Source: Gracilimonas halophila
Lineage (GTDB): Bacteria > Bacteroidota > Rhodothermia > Balneolales > Balneolaceae
Direction of reading: 5' to 3'
DNA length: 64,000 nucleotides
NCBI RefSeq assembly: GCF_042684365.1
Contig: NZ_JBHULI010000024.1
Coordinates: 1-64,000 of the forward strand
Of this stretch, positions 56,036 to 64,000 are shown one piece after another. The notes beneath the pieces are model-generated. The model saw only the letters and a program-made list of their open reading frames with translations, was not told where the DNA came from and searched no databases. Made by a program: the position numbers and the translations under genes. Positions within the stretch are counted from its first letter, which is position 1. Every line of letters begins with the position of its first letter.

Positions 56036-57436
56036 ATGAAGAAACTTTTAACACTATGTATGATCGCAGCTTTTGGACTAACTGCACAAGCGCAGGACAA
56101 AGGCTCGGTTCTAATTCAAAATGCAACGGTGATCACTGTAACTAATGGTGATCTGGAAGAAACGGATGTACTGATCCGTGATGGAATTATTCGGGAGATC
56201 GGAAAAGATCTCAGAGCTCCCCGTGGAGTTGAAACGGTAGATGCTACCGGCAAATTTGTAATGCCCGGTATCATTGACGCTCACTCACATTTAAATGGAG
56301 TAGATATCAATGAAGCGCGAAACCCGGTTACAGCTGAGGTTACCATGGAAGAATCCGTAGATCCCAATGAAGTGGGTATCTATCATGCATTGGCCGGTGG
56401 AGCAACTACCATCCACCTGATGCACGGTTCTGCCAACGTAATTGGAGGTCAGGGAGAAACCCTTAAACTTCGTTACGGAGCTTCCCAGGAAGGGATGAAA
56501 TTTGAGAATGCCAAACGCACGATCAAATTTGCTTTAGGGGAGAATCCTACCCGTGTACACGGACAAGGAAACGGGATACAACCACGAACCCGTATGGGTG
56601 TTGAGCAGGTTGTTCGCGGTCATTTCGATGAAGCCCTTGATTACAAACGTAAAAGAGAGGCTTATTTAGAGGCCAAAGCCCAATACGACCGACGAGGTCG
56701 TGGTACGCCTCCGGTTCCTGTTGCAGAGAACCTGAGATATGAAGTACTGAATGATATCATTGAAGGTGAGATCTTTGTTCACTGTCACTCTTATCGTTCA
56801 GATGAGATTCTGATGCTCATGCGTGTTTTCAATGATTATGGAATTGAGAATTATACCTTTCAGCATGCCAATGAAGCATTTAAAGTAGCGAACGAACTGG
56901 CGAAAAATGGAGCGATGACCTCCGTATTTTCTGACTGGTGGGCCTATAAGTTTGAGGTGTACTACTCAACAGCGTACAATGCTTCCATTCTGAATGCGAA
57001 TGGGGTGGTAAACAGTATCAACAGTGACAATGATCAGTTGCTGAGAACCTTGAATCACGAAGCAGCTAAGGTTTTACGCTACGGTGAGACTTCAGTAAAT
57101 GACGCTATCAAGATGATCACACTGCATCCTGCAATTCAGTTGGGTATTGATGATCGTGTTGGAAGTATTGAAGAAGGTAAACACGGTGATGTTGTTGTTT
57201 GGGACGGACATCCCCTCAGTATCTATAGCAAAGCTGAAATGACCTTCGTGGATGGAACCAAATATTTTGACCTGGCAAATGATCCTGATGACATGCGTAT
57301 TCAGATCAATCCCGGTGCCGACTTCGATGACGGTTCTAATTTCCGCAAGATCGTGGATAACAGAGATGAAGATGCCTGCATTCAGGATAACTTCATTCTT
57401 TTACAGGATCAGGCACAAACACACGCTCATAACTAA
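56036..57436 (+). CDS. Secreted amidohydrolase (imidazolonepropionase-like)
   Basis: 466 residues from the ATG at 56036; signal ending A-Q-A-Q. Metal motif G-I-I-D-A-H83-S-H85, then F-V-H-C-H-S, F-Q-H-A-N and S-D-W, consistent with a bound metal pair. G-S-I-E-E-G-K-H-G-D-V-V-V-W-D ends the domain. The only member of the trio with an intact site. Substrate unknown; such periplasmic enzymes often act on amide or dipeptide-like bonds. Confidence 0.82.
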   Translation: MKKLLTLCMIAAFGLTAQAQDKGSVLIQNATVITVTNGDLEETDVLIRDGIIREIGKDLRAPRGVETVDATGKFVMPGIIDAHSHLNGVDINEARNPVTAEVTMEESVDPNEVGIYHALAGGATTIHLMHGSANVIGGQGETLKLRYGASQEGMKFENAKRTIKFALGENPTRVHGQGNGIQPRTRMGVEQVVRGHFDEALDYKRKREAYLEAKAQYDRRGRGTPPVPVAENLRYEVLNDIIEGEIFVHCHSYRSDEILMLMRVFNDYGIENYTFQHANEAFKVANELAKNGAMTSVFSDWWAYKFEVYYSTAYNASILNANGVVNSINSDNDQLLRTLNHEAAKVLRYGETSVNDAIKMITLHPAIQLGIDDRVGSIEEGKHGDVVVWDGHPLSIYSKAEMTFVDGTKYFDLANDPDDMRIQINPGADFDDGSNFRKIVDNRDEDACIQDNFILLQDQAQTHAHN

Positions 57437-57451
57437 ACAGGAGACAAAAAC

Positions 57452-58768
57452 ATGAAGAAACTCAATATTTTTGCTGTAATTGTTGCTCTGCTGTTTGGTT
57501 TAAACGCCACAGCCGAAGCACAGATAACTGAAAAACCCGAATATGGTAAATTTGCCATTACGGGAGCCACTATCCATACCGTTACAAATGGCACCATTGA
57601 AAGTGGCGTTATTTTGATCAATGGAAATGAGATCACCTTTGTAGGTGAAAACGCCCGCATCACCAACGAATATACCCGCATTGATGCATCCGGAAAGCAT
57701 GTCTATCCGGGGTTCATCGACGGATGGACGGGATTAGGCCTGGTAGAGATATCAGCCGTTCCTGTTACCGTTGATAATGCAGAGCTGGGACAATTCAACC
57801 CACATATGTATGCCTTTACTGCATTCAACCCGCACAGTGCCGCAGTACCTGTGACCAGGGTAAGTGGTGTTACAACCGTACTTTCTCACCCAAGTTCAGG
57901 CAGTATTGCCGGTAAAGCTGCGGTGATGGATCTCTGGGGATATTCTCCGGATTCCATGGCTGTGAAGAAAAGCGGAGCACTGGTTATGGATCTGCCTTCA
58001 TCGTCCGGTGGTGGCTGGTGGGACAACCGCAGTGAAGCGGAGATCAAAAAGCAGTATGAGGAAAATCTCAAAGAGATCAATGATTTCCTCGATAAAGCTC
58101 GCTTTTATGATAAAATGATGAAAGAATACGAGGCTGACCCTTCCGGTAAAACCAAACCGGATCATGATCCAAGGATGGAAGCTATGCGTGAAGTTCTTGC
58201 CGGTGATGTTCCTGTGGTAATATCAGTAAATGATGAGCAGGAGATCCTGGATGCCATTGAATGGATCAAAGGTCACGATGACATGAATTTCATCTTTGAA
58301 GGCGTTCGGGAAGGATGGCGTGTAGCTGAAGAAATAGCTGAAGCCGGTGTCCCGGTGCTTACAACAACACTGTACACTCCAAGCCGCGACTACGACAACT
58401 ATCAGCGCCCATACCAAAATCCGGGACTAATGGCTGAAGCAGGTGTAAAAGTGGCTATCGTTTCTGATGACACAGAAAACTCAAGAAATACTCCGTTCGA
58501 AGCCGGTTATGCCGCAGCTTACGGAATGGGAGTGGAAGAAGCACTCAAAGCCGTGACCATAAATCCTGCCGAGATGTTTGGCGTAGCTGACAAGATCGGT
58601 TCTCTGGAAGCAGGTAAACAAGCTAATCTGTTTATTTCAGATGGAGATCCTTTTGAGCCTATGACCAATATCGAGCATGTCTTCATCAAAGGATTCAAGA
58701 TCCCGATGGACAGTCGCCATATTCAACTCTATGATGAGTTCCTGGATAGGGATGCAGTTAATGAGTAG
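57452..58768 (+). CDS. Secreted amidohydrolase-fold protein lacking the HxH motif (second)
   Basis: 438 residues. Signal ending A-E-A-Q. The motif reads Y-P-G-F-I-D-G-W-T-G-L, without HxH, as in the first gene. The C-terminus keeps N-P-A-E-M-F-G-V and G-S-L-E-A-G-K-Q-A. Fifteen bases after the previous stop. Followed by a terminator. Confidence 0.75.
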   Translation: MKKLNIFAVIVALLFGLNATAEAQITEKPEYGKFAITGATIHTVTNGTIESGVILINGNEITFVGENARITNEYTRIDASGKHVYPGFIDGWTGLGLVEISAVPVTVDNAELGQFNPHMYAFTAFNPHSAAVPVTRVSGVTTVLSHPSSGSIAGKAAVMDLWGYSPDSMAVKKSGALVMDLPSSSGGGWWDNRSEAEIKKQYEENLKEINDFLDKARFYDKMMKEYEADPSGKTKPDHDPRMEAMREVLAGDVPVVISVNDEQEILDAIEWIKGHDDMNFIFEGVREGWRVAEEIAEAGVPVLTTTLYTPSRDYDNYQRPYQNPGLMAEAGVKVAIVSDDTENSRNTPFEAGYAAAYGMGVEEALKAVTINPAEMFGVADKIGSLEAGKQANLFISDGDPFEPMTNIEHVFIKGFKIPMDSRHIQLYDEFLDRDAVNE

Positions 58769-58827
58769 TAATTGAGAGTTGAAAGTTGATGGGATGATCT
58801 TGTCCTGATCAACTTTAAAGTTTTTAT

Positions 58828-58860
58828 AAACCCCGTGCATTAGCGTGTACGGGGTTTTTT
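58828..58860 (+). terminator. Rho-independent terminator of the amidohydrolase operon
   Basis: Stem AAACCCCGT (58828-58836) and ACGGGGTTT (58849-58857), 12-base loop, followed by TTT and more T's. Confidence 0.85.
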
Positions 58861-58933
58861 GTTGATATTTAATATTGCTAAACAAAAAAACTGATTGGAG
58901 ACGATCGGTTTTTTATTATTTTACCGACAGGCA

Positions 58934-60384
58934 ATGATAAATAGGCGAAGTGCAGTGAAGTTCACTTTTAAAGAAGGCGTTATCAAAGATTATTTAATTT
59001 CAGTTTTAAGGTGCAGGGCAGTTTTCCTCGGGATTTCCGTTTTCCTCATTTTGGGCATTTTCAACCAACCTTATGCACAGCAAAGGCCCTCACTTCCACC
59101 GATGAGCCTTCAGGATATCAGGGCAGAGATCAATGAAATAGAGTCTGCCGAAGATAAGCTCTATCAATATGTGGAAATGAGTAATCGCTATCTGCGTAAT
59201 GCTCCTGACTCAATGCTTTTAGTCTCCGATGAGATCAGAAATCTTAAAGGGATAGAGGAGCAAAAGAAAGAAGCTTTCTCTCTTTTTATTGCCGCAAGTG
59301 CCTGGCGTCTTTTAGATAGTGATTCTGCTTTATATTACCGAAGAAGAGCTTCTGAGAAGCTGAGAAAACTGAATGAACATAATTCATATCTAATGGTGGA
59401 GAATCTAAGAGCCACCCAGTTAACTCTTCAGAGAGACTATATCCAGGCCGAATCATTATACTTCAATGCCATTTCTTACCGGGAAAATTTAGAGGAAGAA
59501 GTCGAATATCCGGTTCATTATTTTTATGGAAATTTGGGGAATCTGTACGTGAATGTAGGGGCTCATGACTTAGCTATAGATATGTTCGAGAAATTCCTTG
59601 AATATGAAGATAATCCGCAAGACCGGTGCAATATTTTAAGTAAGATAAGCACAAGCTTTACTGAATTGGGTGATTTTGAGAAAAGCATTGAGATATTGAG
59701 CCCTTGCTTAGAGTATGAAAACCTGGCTCCCCCAATAAAAGCGATTGTGAGGGGGAATTTGGGTCGTAATTATGAAATGAAAGGAGACTCATTACGGGCT
59801 TTAGCTTTATTTGAAGATGCTGCTTCGATCACTACAAGATATCGCATTCCCAATATCGGAAGCGGCAACTTAATAAGACTGGGTCATCGATATATGGAAA
59901 TGGGCAAACTTCAAAAAGCGGATTCAGTAGGACAATTGTTAAATGGTGATCCGTCTAACTTTATGCGACCAAACGAAAGAATCCTTCAAAAGATGATTGG
60001 TTTACGTTCCTTAAAAAATGTAAGCGTTTTGCCGCAGATGCCCTCCACAGTAAAGAAATTGAATATGAACTTGATATAAGTGAGGACTTTCAAATACCGG
60101 TAAAACTGGAGTTAAGACAAAATCTGTGGTTGATCTATAAAGAGATGGTCAATAACCTTGTCTCTCACTCAAATGCCACCCATGCAGAAATAGTATTTAA
60201 GGAAGAGGAAGGAATTATATTTCTCTCGGTTTCCGACAATGGGATTGGTAGTGATGTTGAAAAAGAGAGCAACAGAAACGGGTTAAAGAATATCCGCCAA
60301 CGTGCAACACTTCTTAAGGGAAAACTGCTCCTGGATAGTGCCCCTCAGAAAGGAACAAAGTGGACGTTGAAAGTCCAGGTCTAA
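58934..60384 (+). pseudogene. TPR sensor histidine kinase, frameshifted and missing its core
   Basis: From ATG 58934 the protein has a signal/anchor (about residue 25-47, F-L-G-I-S-V-F-L-I-L-G-I) and tetratricopeptide repeats, then runs out of frame near 59990. In the frame one base back, reading resumes as D-D-W-F-T-F-L-K-K-C-K-R-F and continues to K-E-M-V-N-N-L-V-S-H-S (N-box) and D-N-G-I-G (G1), ending at 60384 as the HATPase end of a NarX/LytS-like kinase. The membrane span and phospho-acceptor histidine region normally between TPRs and D-D-W are not found in any frame. So there is at least a frame change and probably an internal deletion. The intact response regulator follows. Confidence 0.72.
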
Positions 60385-60412
60385 AAAACTGCCTAATCGG
60401 GCAGTTACTTTT
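60385..60412 (+). terminator. Possible weak hairpin before the response regulator
   Basis: AACTGCC (60387-60393) and GGCAGTT (60400-60406), 6-base loop, followed by ACTTTTGG. Weak T-run; could be an attenuator between kinase and regulator genes. Confidence 0.35.
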
Positions 60413-60452
60413 GGATTATTAATTATTTACTATAGGAAAAAGTCCACATTTA

Positions 60453-61076
60453 GTGATCAATATTATAATCATAGAAGATAATAAGTACATGCGTGAGGGG
60501 TGGAGCACCGTACTTGGTCTTGAAGCCGATCTGAATGTACTAGCGGAATATGAAAGCTGTGAGGATGCTTTCGAAGCAAACAACTTGCCTAAAGCCGATG
60601 TCATCCTTCTTGATATTCAGCTTCCCGGAATGCTTGGTACGGAAGGAGTCAGGATCATCAAAGAGAAAAACCCTGATGTTGCCGTGATGATGGTGACCAT
60701 TCATGATGATGACGAGCGCATCTTTAAAGCACTTAGGAATGGAGCGATAGGGTACTTATCAAAGAAAGTGACTCCCGAAGAACTTATTGACGCTGTTCAT
60801 GATGCTCACGAAGGTGGTTCCCCGATGAGTCCTAATATTGCCCGCAAGGTTATCAACTCCTTTCAAAGAGTAAATGACTCATCCATTCAACTATCAGATA
60901 CGGAAATTCAGGTTCTTAAATTATTGGCTGAAGGAAATTCGTATAAAGGGATATCTAAAGAAGTGTATCTGTCGGTGGATGGAGTCAGGTATCATATCCG
61001 TAACATTTATAACAAGCTGGAAGTGAGTAATAAAAGTGAAGCAGTTGCAAAGGCATTGCGGGATAAATTGATCTGA
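60453..61076 (+). CDS. NarL/FixJ-type response regulator
   Basis: 207 residues. GTG start at 60453. Receiver domain (E8-D9, phospho-acceptor D54 in I-L-L-D-I-Q-L-P-G, late S-K-K-V) and a C-terminal LuxR-type helix-turn-helix (about 145-200: L-S-D-T-E-I-Q-V-L-K-L-L-A-E-G). Partner of the damaged kinase upstream; DNA target unknown. Confidence 0.9.
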   Translation: MINIIIIEDNKYMREGWSTVLGLEADLNVLAEYESCEDAFEANNLPKADVILLDIQLPGMLGTEGVRIIKEKNPDVAVMMVTIHDDDERIFKALRNGAIGYLSKKVTPEELIDAVHDAHEGGSPMSPNIARKVINSFQRVNDSSIQLSDTEIQVLKLLAEGNSYKGISKEVYLSVDGVRYHIRNIYNKLEVSNKSEAVAKALRDKLI

Positions 61077-61423
61077 AAGTATAAAAACTGATTCTAAAAC
61101 CGCATATCTATGTAGTGCATTCTTCTCAGATGTTACCGATGATAGAGGCGTATCAGACAAATATGGTTTGGGTTTATAGGGACATACAAATTCAGTAATA
61201 CAAGTTTATTCTAACCTAAAGAACTGCAAAAGCCTGTCCTTGAAAAGACAGGCTTTTTTATTTGATTTCTTATCTTTGACCCCTGAAAATTCCTTCTTGA
61301 AGTTAGATGGAATAACTGCTTAATTCATTTCTGATACTGCTGATATAACCACACAATTATGCAGTGATATTAATCATTAGAATGGGTACAATGATTCAAC
61401 CTTAAACCTAAAATTGCTAAGCA
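61077..61423. other. Non-coding gap containing a terminator
   Basis: 347 bases with no convincing gene. Contains the terminator at 61230-61260 and, just after it, a TATCTTTG (61271-61278) resembling a -7 element but without a well-placed -33 partner. Confidence 0.4.
61230..61260 (+). terminator. Rho-independent terminator of the regulator gene
   Basis: Stem AAGCCTGTC (61230-61238) and GACAGGCTT (61247-61255), 8-base loop, then TTTT. Confidence 0.8.
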
Positions 61424-62028
61424 ATAAAAATTTTTACGGGACTTACTTTAATAGGAATACTTTTTTTGGGTTTTTATGCTGAGAATGTAAATGGTGTGTC
61501 ACCAAATGAAATTATACATTATGGAGCACCAGATGAATTTAAGAATCAATTAGGCACTCCCGTTTTTATACATGTAAAAGATAAGAATGGGGCAAAAAAA
61601 CCGGCTTTATTAAGCTCAAGCTCTAAAGCAGATTCAGTTTTAAAAAAAGATCAAAAGAAAAAATTAATTCTACTTTATTCCGAAGAGGTAATGGAGAAAA
61701 GATAGAGTTAATTGTTACAGTACCAGGAGTACAATCGGGACAGGGACAGAACTGGGATTATAAAGATGTTAAGTGGGTTTTAGGAGAAGGTCACGAACCT
61801 TCATTTACCCGTACTAAATTTCATAAAAATCCAAAAAGAGGCTATGAAATTATTTTTGTCTATGAGGAAGGTTTGATTCATGCAGACACGTTGAAAAATA
61901 AATTAGAGAAATTGGAAAAGGGTATGTTAGATGATGCAGAAGCCGAAGAGCTCCGGAAACATTTAAGAACACATGTACAAGGCCACATTTGTGATCCTCT
62001 TGATCCAAATTGCGGAGGAAGCGGTTAA
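61424..62028 (+). pseudogene. Small secreted protein gene, start-lost and frameshifted
   Basis: Reading begins with a signal-like stretch from an ATA codon at 61424 (I-K-I-F-T-G-L-T-L-I-G-I-L-F-L-G-F-Y-A) in a frame that ends at TAG 61705. From about 61640 a frame one base back is open and continues as R-R-G-N-G-E-K-I-E-L-I-V-T-V-P-G to TAA at 62026-62028, ending C-D-P-L-D-P-N-C-G-G-S-G. The two halves meet at A-rich runs (A7 at 61642-61648, A6 at 61658-61663). No family recognised. Lost start codon plus one-base loss, slippage at the A-run, or sequence error are the options. TTG at 61466 is the only normal start in the first frame. Confidence 0.55.
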
Positions 62029-62033
62029 TTAAG

Positions 62034-64000
62034 TTGCTAGCTAAATTTTTTAATCTCTTAATTTTATTATTACCTCTGTCTATACCGGTGGCTGGGCAGG
62101 GGTTTTCATTTCATTTCTATTATCCGCCCGAAGAATACGGTGGCCATGTACAAAACTGGACAGCAGAACAAGATACTAACGGGTTTATATATTTTGGCAA
62201 CGGTGACGGCCTGCTGATTTTTGATGGAATTGACTGGAAAAATATACACATTGGTGAAACTGGACGAGGCACCTCCATATACTCAAGTACTGATGGACGG
62301 GTATATGTTAGCGGTCAATCAGATTTTGGATTTATAAAACCGGACTCTGTAAACAATATAGAATACCATTCTCTTTCAAAAGAATACGGGAAAAGAGCAC
62401 TCCCTCAGTTTGAAACCCATGAATGGAATAATGCCATCTATTTTCGACATTTAGATGGTATCAACAAGTACGATGATGATGAATTGCGGAGTTTTCCAAT
62501 ACCTGATGACACTCTTTTTGGATACTCAGTAATTGCGGGCGATTCTTTGATTTTAGGCTCGCGGAAAGGGATGGTGAGTTTTAACCAAAAAGAGGTTTTT
62601 AAAAGGATAAAAGGCTCTTCTTTTTTAAAGGGAGATGTGATATATGTCGCTTTTCAAAAAGATGAAAAAGAATACTTGTTTGGAAGCAGTCAAAATTTAC
62701 TTTTCACATACGATGGGAATACATTTCAAAAATTTGAAACGAAAGCGGATCAATATTTACAAGAAAATCAGATTTATGACGGGATAAAAATCCATGAAGA
62801 CCTATTTGCTTTTGCTACTTTGTATGGAGGAGTGGTTTTTATTGATGGGGAAGGAGAAATGGTTAAAATTTTTAATGAGAATACCGGGTTGGCCAACAAC
62901 ATGGTGTACGATCTTTATCTTGATAAAGAAAAAAACCTCTGGATTGGCTTACAAAAAGGCATACAAAAACTTCTTATTACCGACAATCTGATACACTATG
63001 GAGAGCATTCGGGTTTAAATGATGTAGTGCTAAATATTTCTTTCTCAGAAAATTATACTTGGGTGCATACTATTTTCGGGCTGTTCGTGAGCCGTTACCT
63101 CGAGCAAGAAAAGGTTATTCTTTTTGACCCTGTTGATTTTGAACCCTCTATCACATCTTTAATAACCTGGAGAAACAGGTCTTATATTTTGGCTGAGGAT
63201 GGTTTATATCAAACCTCTGATAATCAAATTGGTGACAGAATTCTGGATTTTCCACATATGGTTCAGGTGGAAGAGGCTGGGGATGATCAGCTTCAATTCT
63301 TAACCCCCGAAAGAATCATTGCATACAAAGGGGCAACGGTTTCTACAAGCCCAGTAAATATTGATATTAATTTCAGCCAAGCAATGAGATGGAAAGAAGA
63401 GCTATATATTAGAAACAAATCAAATGGGTTATACAAAGTTTTAAAAGAAAGAATCGTCCAATTTCCTGTTGAGAATGACCAAGATTTAGGCATTTCATTC
63501 TTTAATACGATGGGTATCATTGAAAATAGTCTTTTTGTTGGAACAGAAGGTGAGGGAGAAAATGGCGGACTTTATGTTTTACAGGAAGAAAATAACCGGC
63601 TATCACGTAATCATCTTTTTGATAAAAACACAAACCTGAATGGTCGTCAGGTTATGAGTTTTAGCCAGTGTTCGGAAAGTCAAATTTGGTTCTATGCCAA
63701 TAAAAAAATAATCAAGCTTGTTAAAATTGAGGGCGTATGGACGCCCGATGATTCATCTTTTGGATTAATAAAGAATGAAAGCACTTCTGATACAATAGAA
63801 GGAATAAAATGTATGGGAGATAGTGTTTGGTTCTGGGGAACTAAAGGGATTTTTTATCTTAAAAATCCTGATTTTACTTACAATAGTAAATTTAAATCCA
63901 ACATTACCTCTGTTTTCATTGACCGAGATTCTCTGGTTTTTGGAGGATATGGGAAACCAAAATCTGAGTTAATATTCCCCTACAAAGACAACGAGCTTCG
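62034..64000 (+). CDS. Two-component-type beta-propeller sensor, N-terminal part (cut by window edge)
   Basis: Open through at least 655 codons to the end of the window, starting near 62034. A signal-like N-terminus (L-L-A-K-F-F-N-L-L-I-L-L-L-P ... V-A-G-Q) is followed by repeated propeller motifs, e.g. G-L-A-N-N-M-V-Y-D-L-Y-L-D-K-E-K-N-L-W-I-G-L, the Reg_prop signature of large Bacteroidota sensors. It ends just where a Y_Y_Y domain would start. The start is TTG at 62034 or, better placed against GGAGG at 62014-62018, an ATT at 62028 that overlaps the TAA of the gene before. A histidine kinase part probably lies to the right. Confidence 0.75.
   Translation, partial: MLAKFFNLLILLLPLSIPVAGQGFSFHFYYPPEEYGGHVQNWTAEQDTNGFIYFGNGDGLLIFDGIDWKNIHIGETGRGTSIYSSTDGRVYVSGQSDFGFIKPDSVNNIEYHSLSKEYGKRALPQFETHEWNNAIYFRHLDGINKYDDDELRSFPIPDDTLFGYSVIAGDSLILGSRKGMVSFNQKEVFKRIKGSSFLKGDVIYVAFQKDEKEYLFGSSQNLLFTYDGNTFQKFETKADQYLQENQIYDGIKIHEDLFAFATLYGGVVFIDGEGEMVKIFNENTGLANNMVYDLYLDKEKNLWIGLQKGIQKLLITDNLIHYGEHSGLNDVVLNISFSENYTWVHTIFGLFVSRYLEQEKVILFDPVDFEPSITSLITWRNRSYILAEDGLYQTSDNQIGDRILDFPHMVQVEEAGDDQLQFLTPERIIAYKGATVSTSPVNIDINFSQAMRWKEELYIRNKSNGLYKVLKERIVQFPVENDQDLGISFFNTMGIIENSLFVGTEGEGENGGLYVLQEENNRLSRNHLFDKNTNLNGRQVMSFSQCSESQIWFYANKKIIKLVKIEGVWTPDDSSFGLIKNESTSDTIEGIKCMGDSVWFWGTKGIFYLKNPDFTYNSKFKSNITSVFIDRDSLVFGGYGKPKSELIFPYKDNEL

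Noticed and set aside
61271..61278. TATCTTTG as a promoter for the 61424 gene
   Set aside because: There is no TTTG or TTG at the expected distance upstream and the gene begins more than 140 bases further on.
1..64000. CRISPR arrays, tRNA and rRNA genes
   Set aside because: No regularly spaced direct repeats and no tRNA arm or rRNA-like patterns were seen; a covariance search would settle tRNAs.

Overview
The window reads as a chromosomal segment of a marine-type member of the Bacteroidota/Balneolota group, most likely a Balneolales relative. This is inferred from gene content: carboxypeptidase-regulatory TonB receptor, BshB1 (bacillithiol), GWxTD protein, TamA-like barrel, RimK/GNAT fusion, PYROXD2-like oxidoreductase, propeller-type sensor and a Bacteroidota-type TTTG/TAnnTTTG promoter. 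No rRNA, tRNA, CRISPR array or insertion sequence was seen. Codon use is standard.

Bases 1-4039 are the end of an integron gene-cassette array. Four complete cassettes (81-1024, 1025-1664, 1665-2665, 2666-4033) and the tail of a fifth lie head to tail, each ending in an attC recombination site. In all four the attC R'' box is the exact reverse complement of G plus the first six bases of the same cassette, which is the signature of insertion through a circular intermediate. The cassettes carry a truncated serine hydrolase, a PEGA lipoprotein, a GIY-YIG/DUF4357 protein, and a two-gene cassette (lipoprotein interrupted by one stop codon plus a small membrane protein). No integrase is in view; by orientation it would lie to the left.

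From 4034 on the sequence looks like ordinary chromosome: M28 peptidase, NlpE-like lipoprotein, a TonB receptor, a metallo-hydrolase, a PYROXD2-like oxidoreductase, alanine racemase, an FKBP lipoprotein, tatC-glyA-rpiB, an inositol phosphatase, the GNAT-RimK fusion, a cystathionine synthase-type enzyme and bshB1. Bases 21527-28697 form one transport operon (two MacB/FtsX permeases, three small membrane proteins of YqjD/YqjE type, TolC, adaptor, ATPase). Bases 28777-41912 hold housekeeping genes (rsgA, rlmD, tamA-like, tatA, gatA, SDR, glutaminyl-cyclase-like M28, prmA, ppx/gppA).

Bases 41967-44173 contain an ECF sigma factor flanked by two secreted-protein genes, each carrying one in-frame stop. 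The minus-strand run pdxA - methyltransferase - ftsE - queG and a GWxTD gene follow, then an acyl-CoA carboxylase beta subunit, recO, an HtrA protease and three tandem secreted amidohydrolases, of which only the middle one keeps the HxH metal motif.

The right end is signalling DNA. A TPR sensor kinase gene has lost its transmembrane/phospho-acceptor part and is out of frame, its NarL-type response regulator is intact, a small secreted gene is frameshifted in an A-rich stretch, and a long propeller sensor runs off the end. Across the window an unusual number of secreted or sensor genes (cassette lipoprotein, barrel protein, second lipoprotein, sensor kinase, small secreted protein) carry a single disabling lesion.
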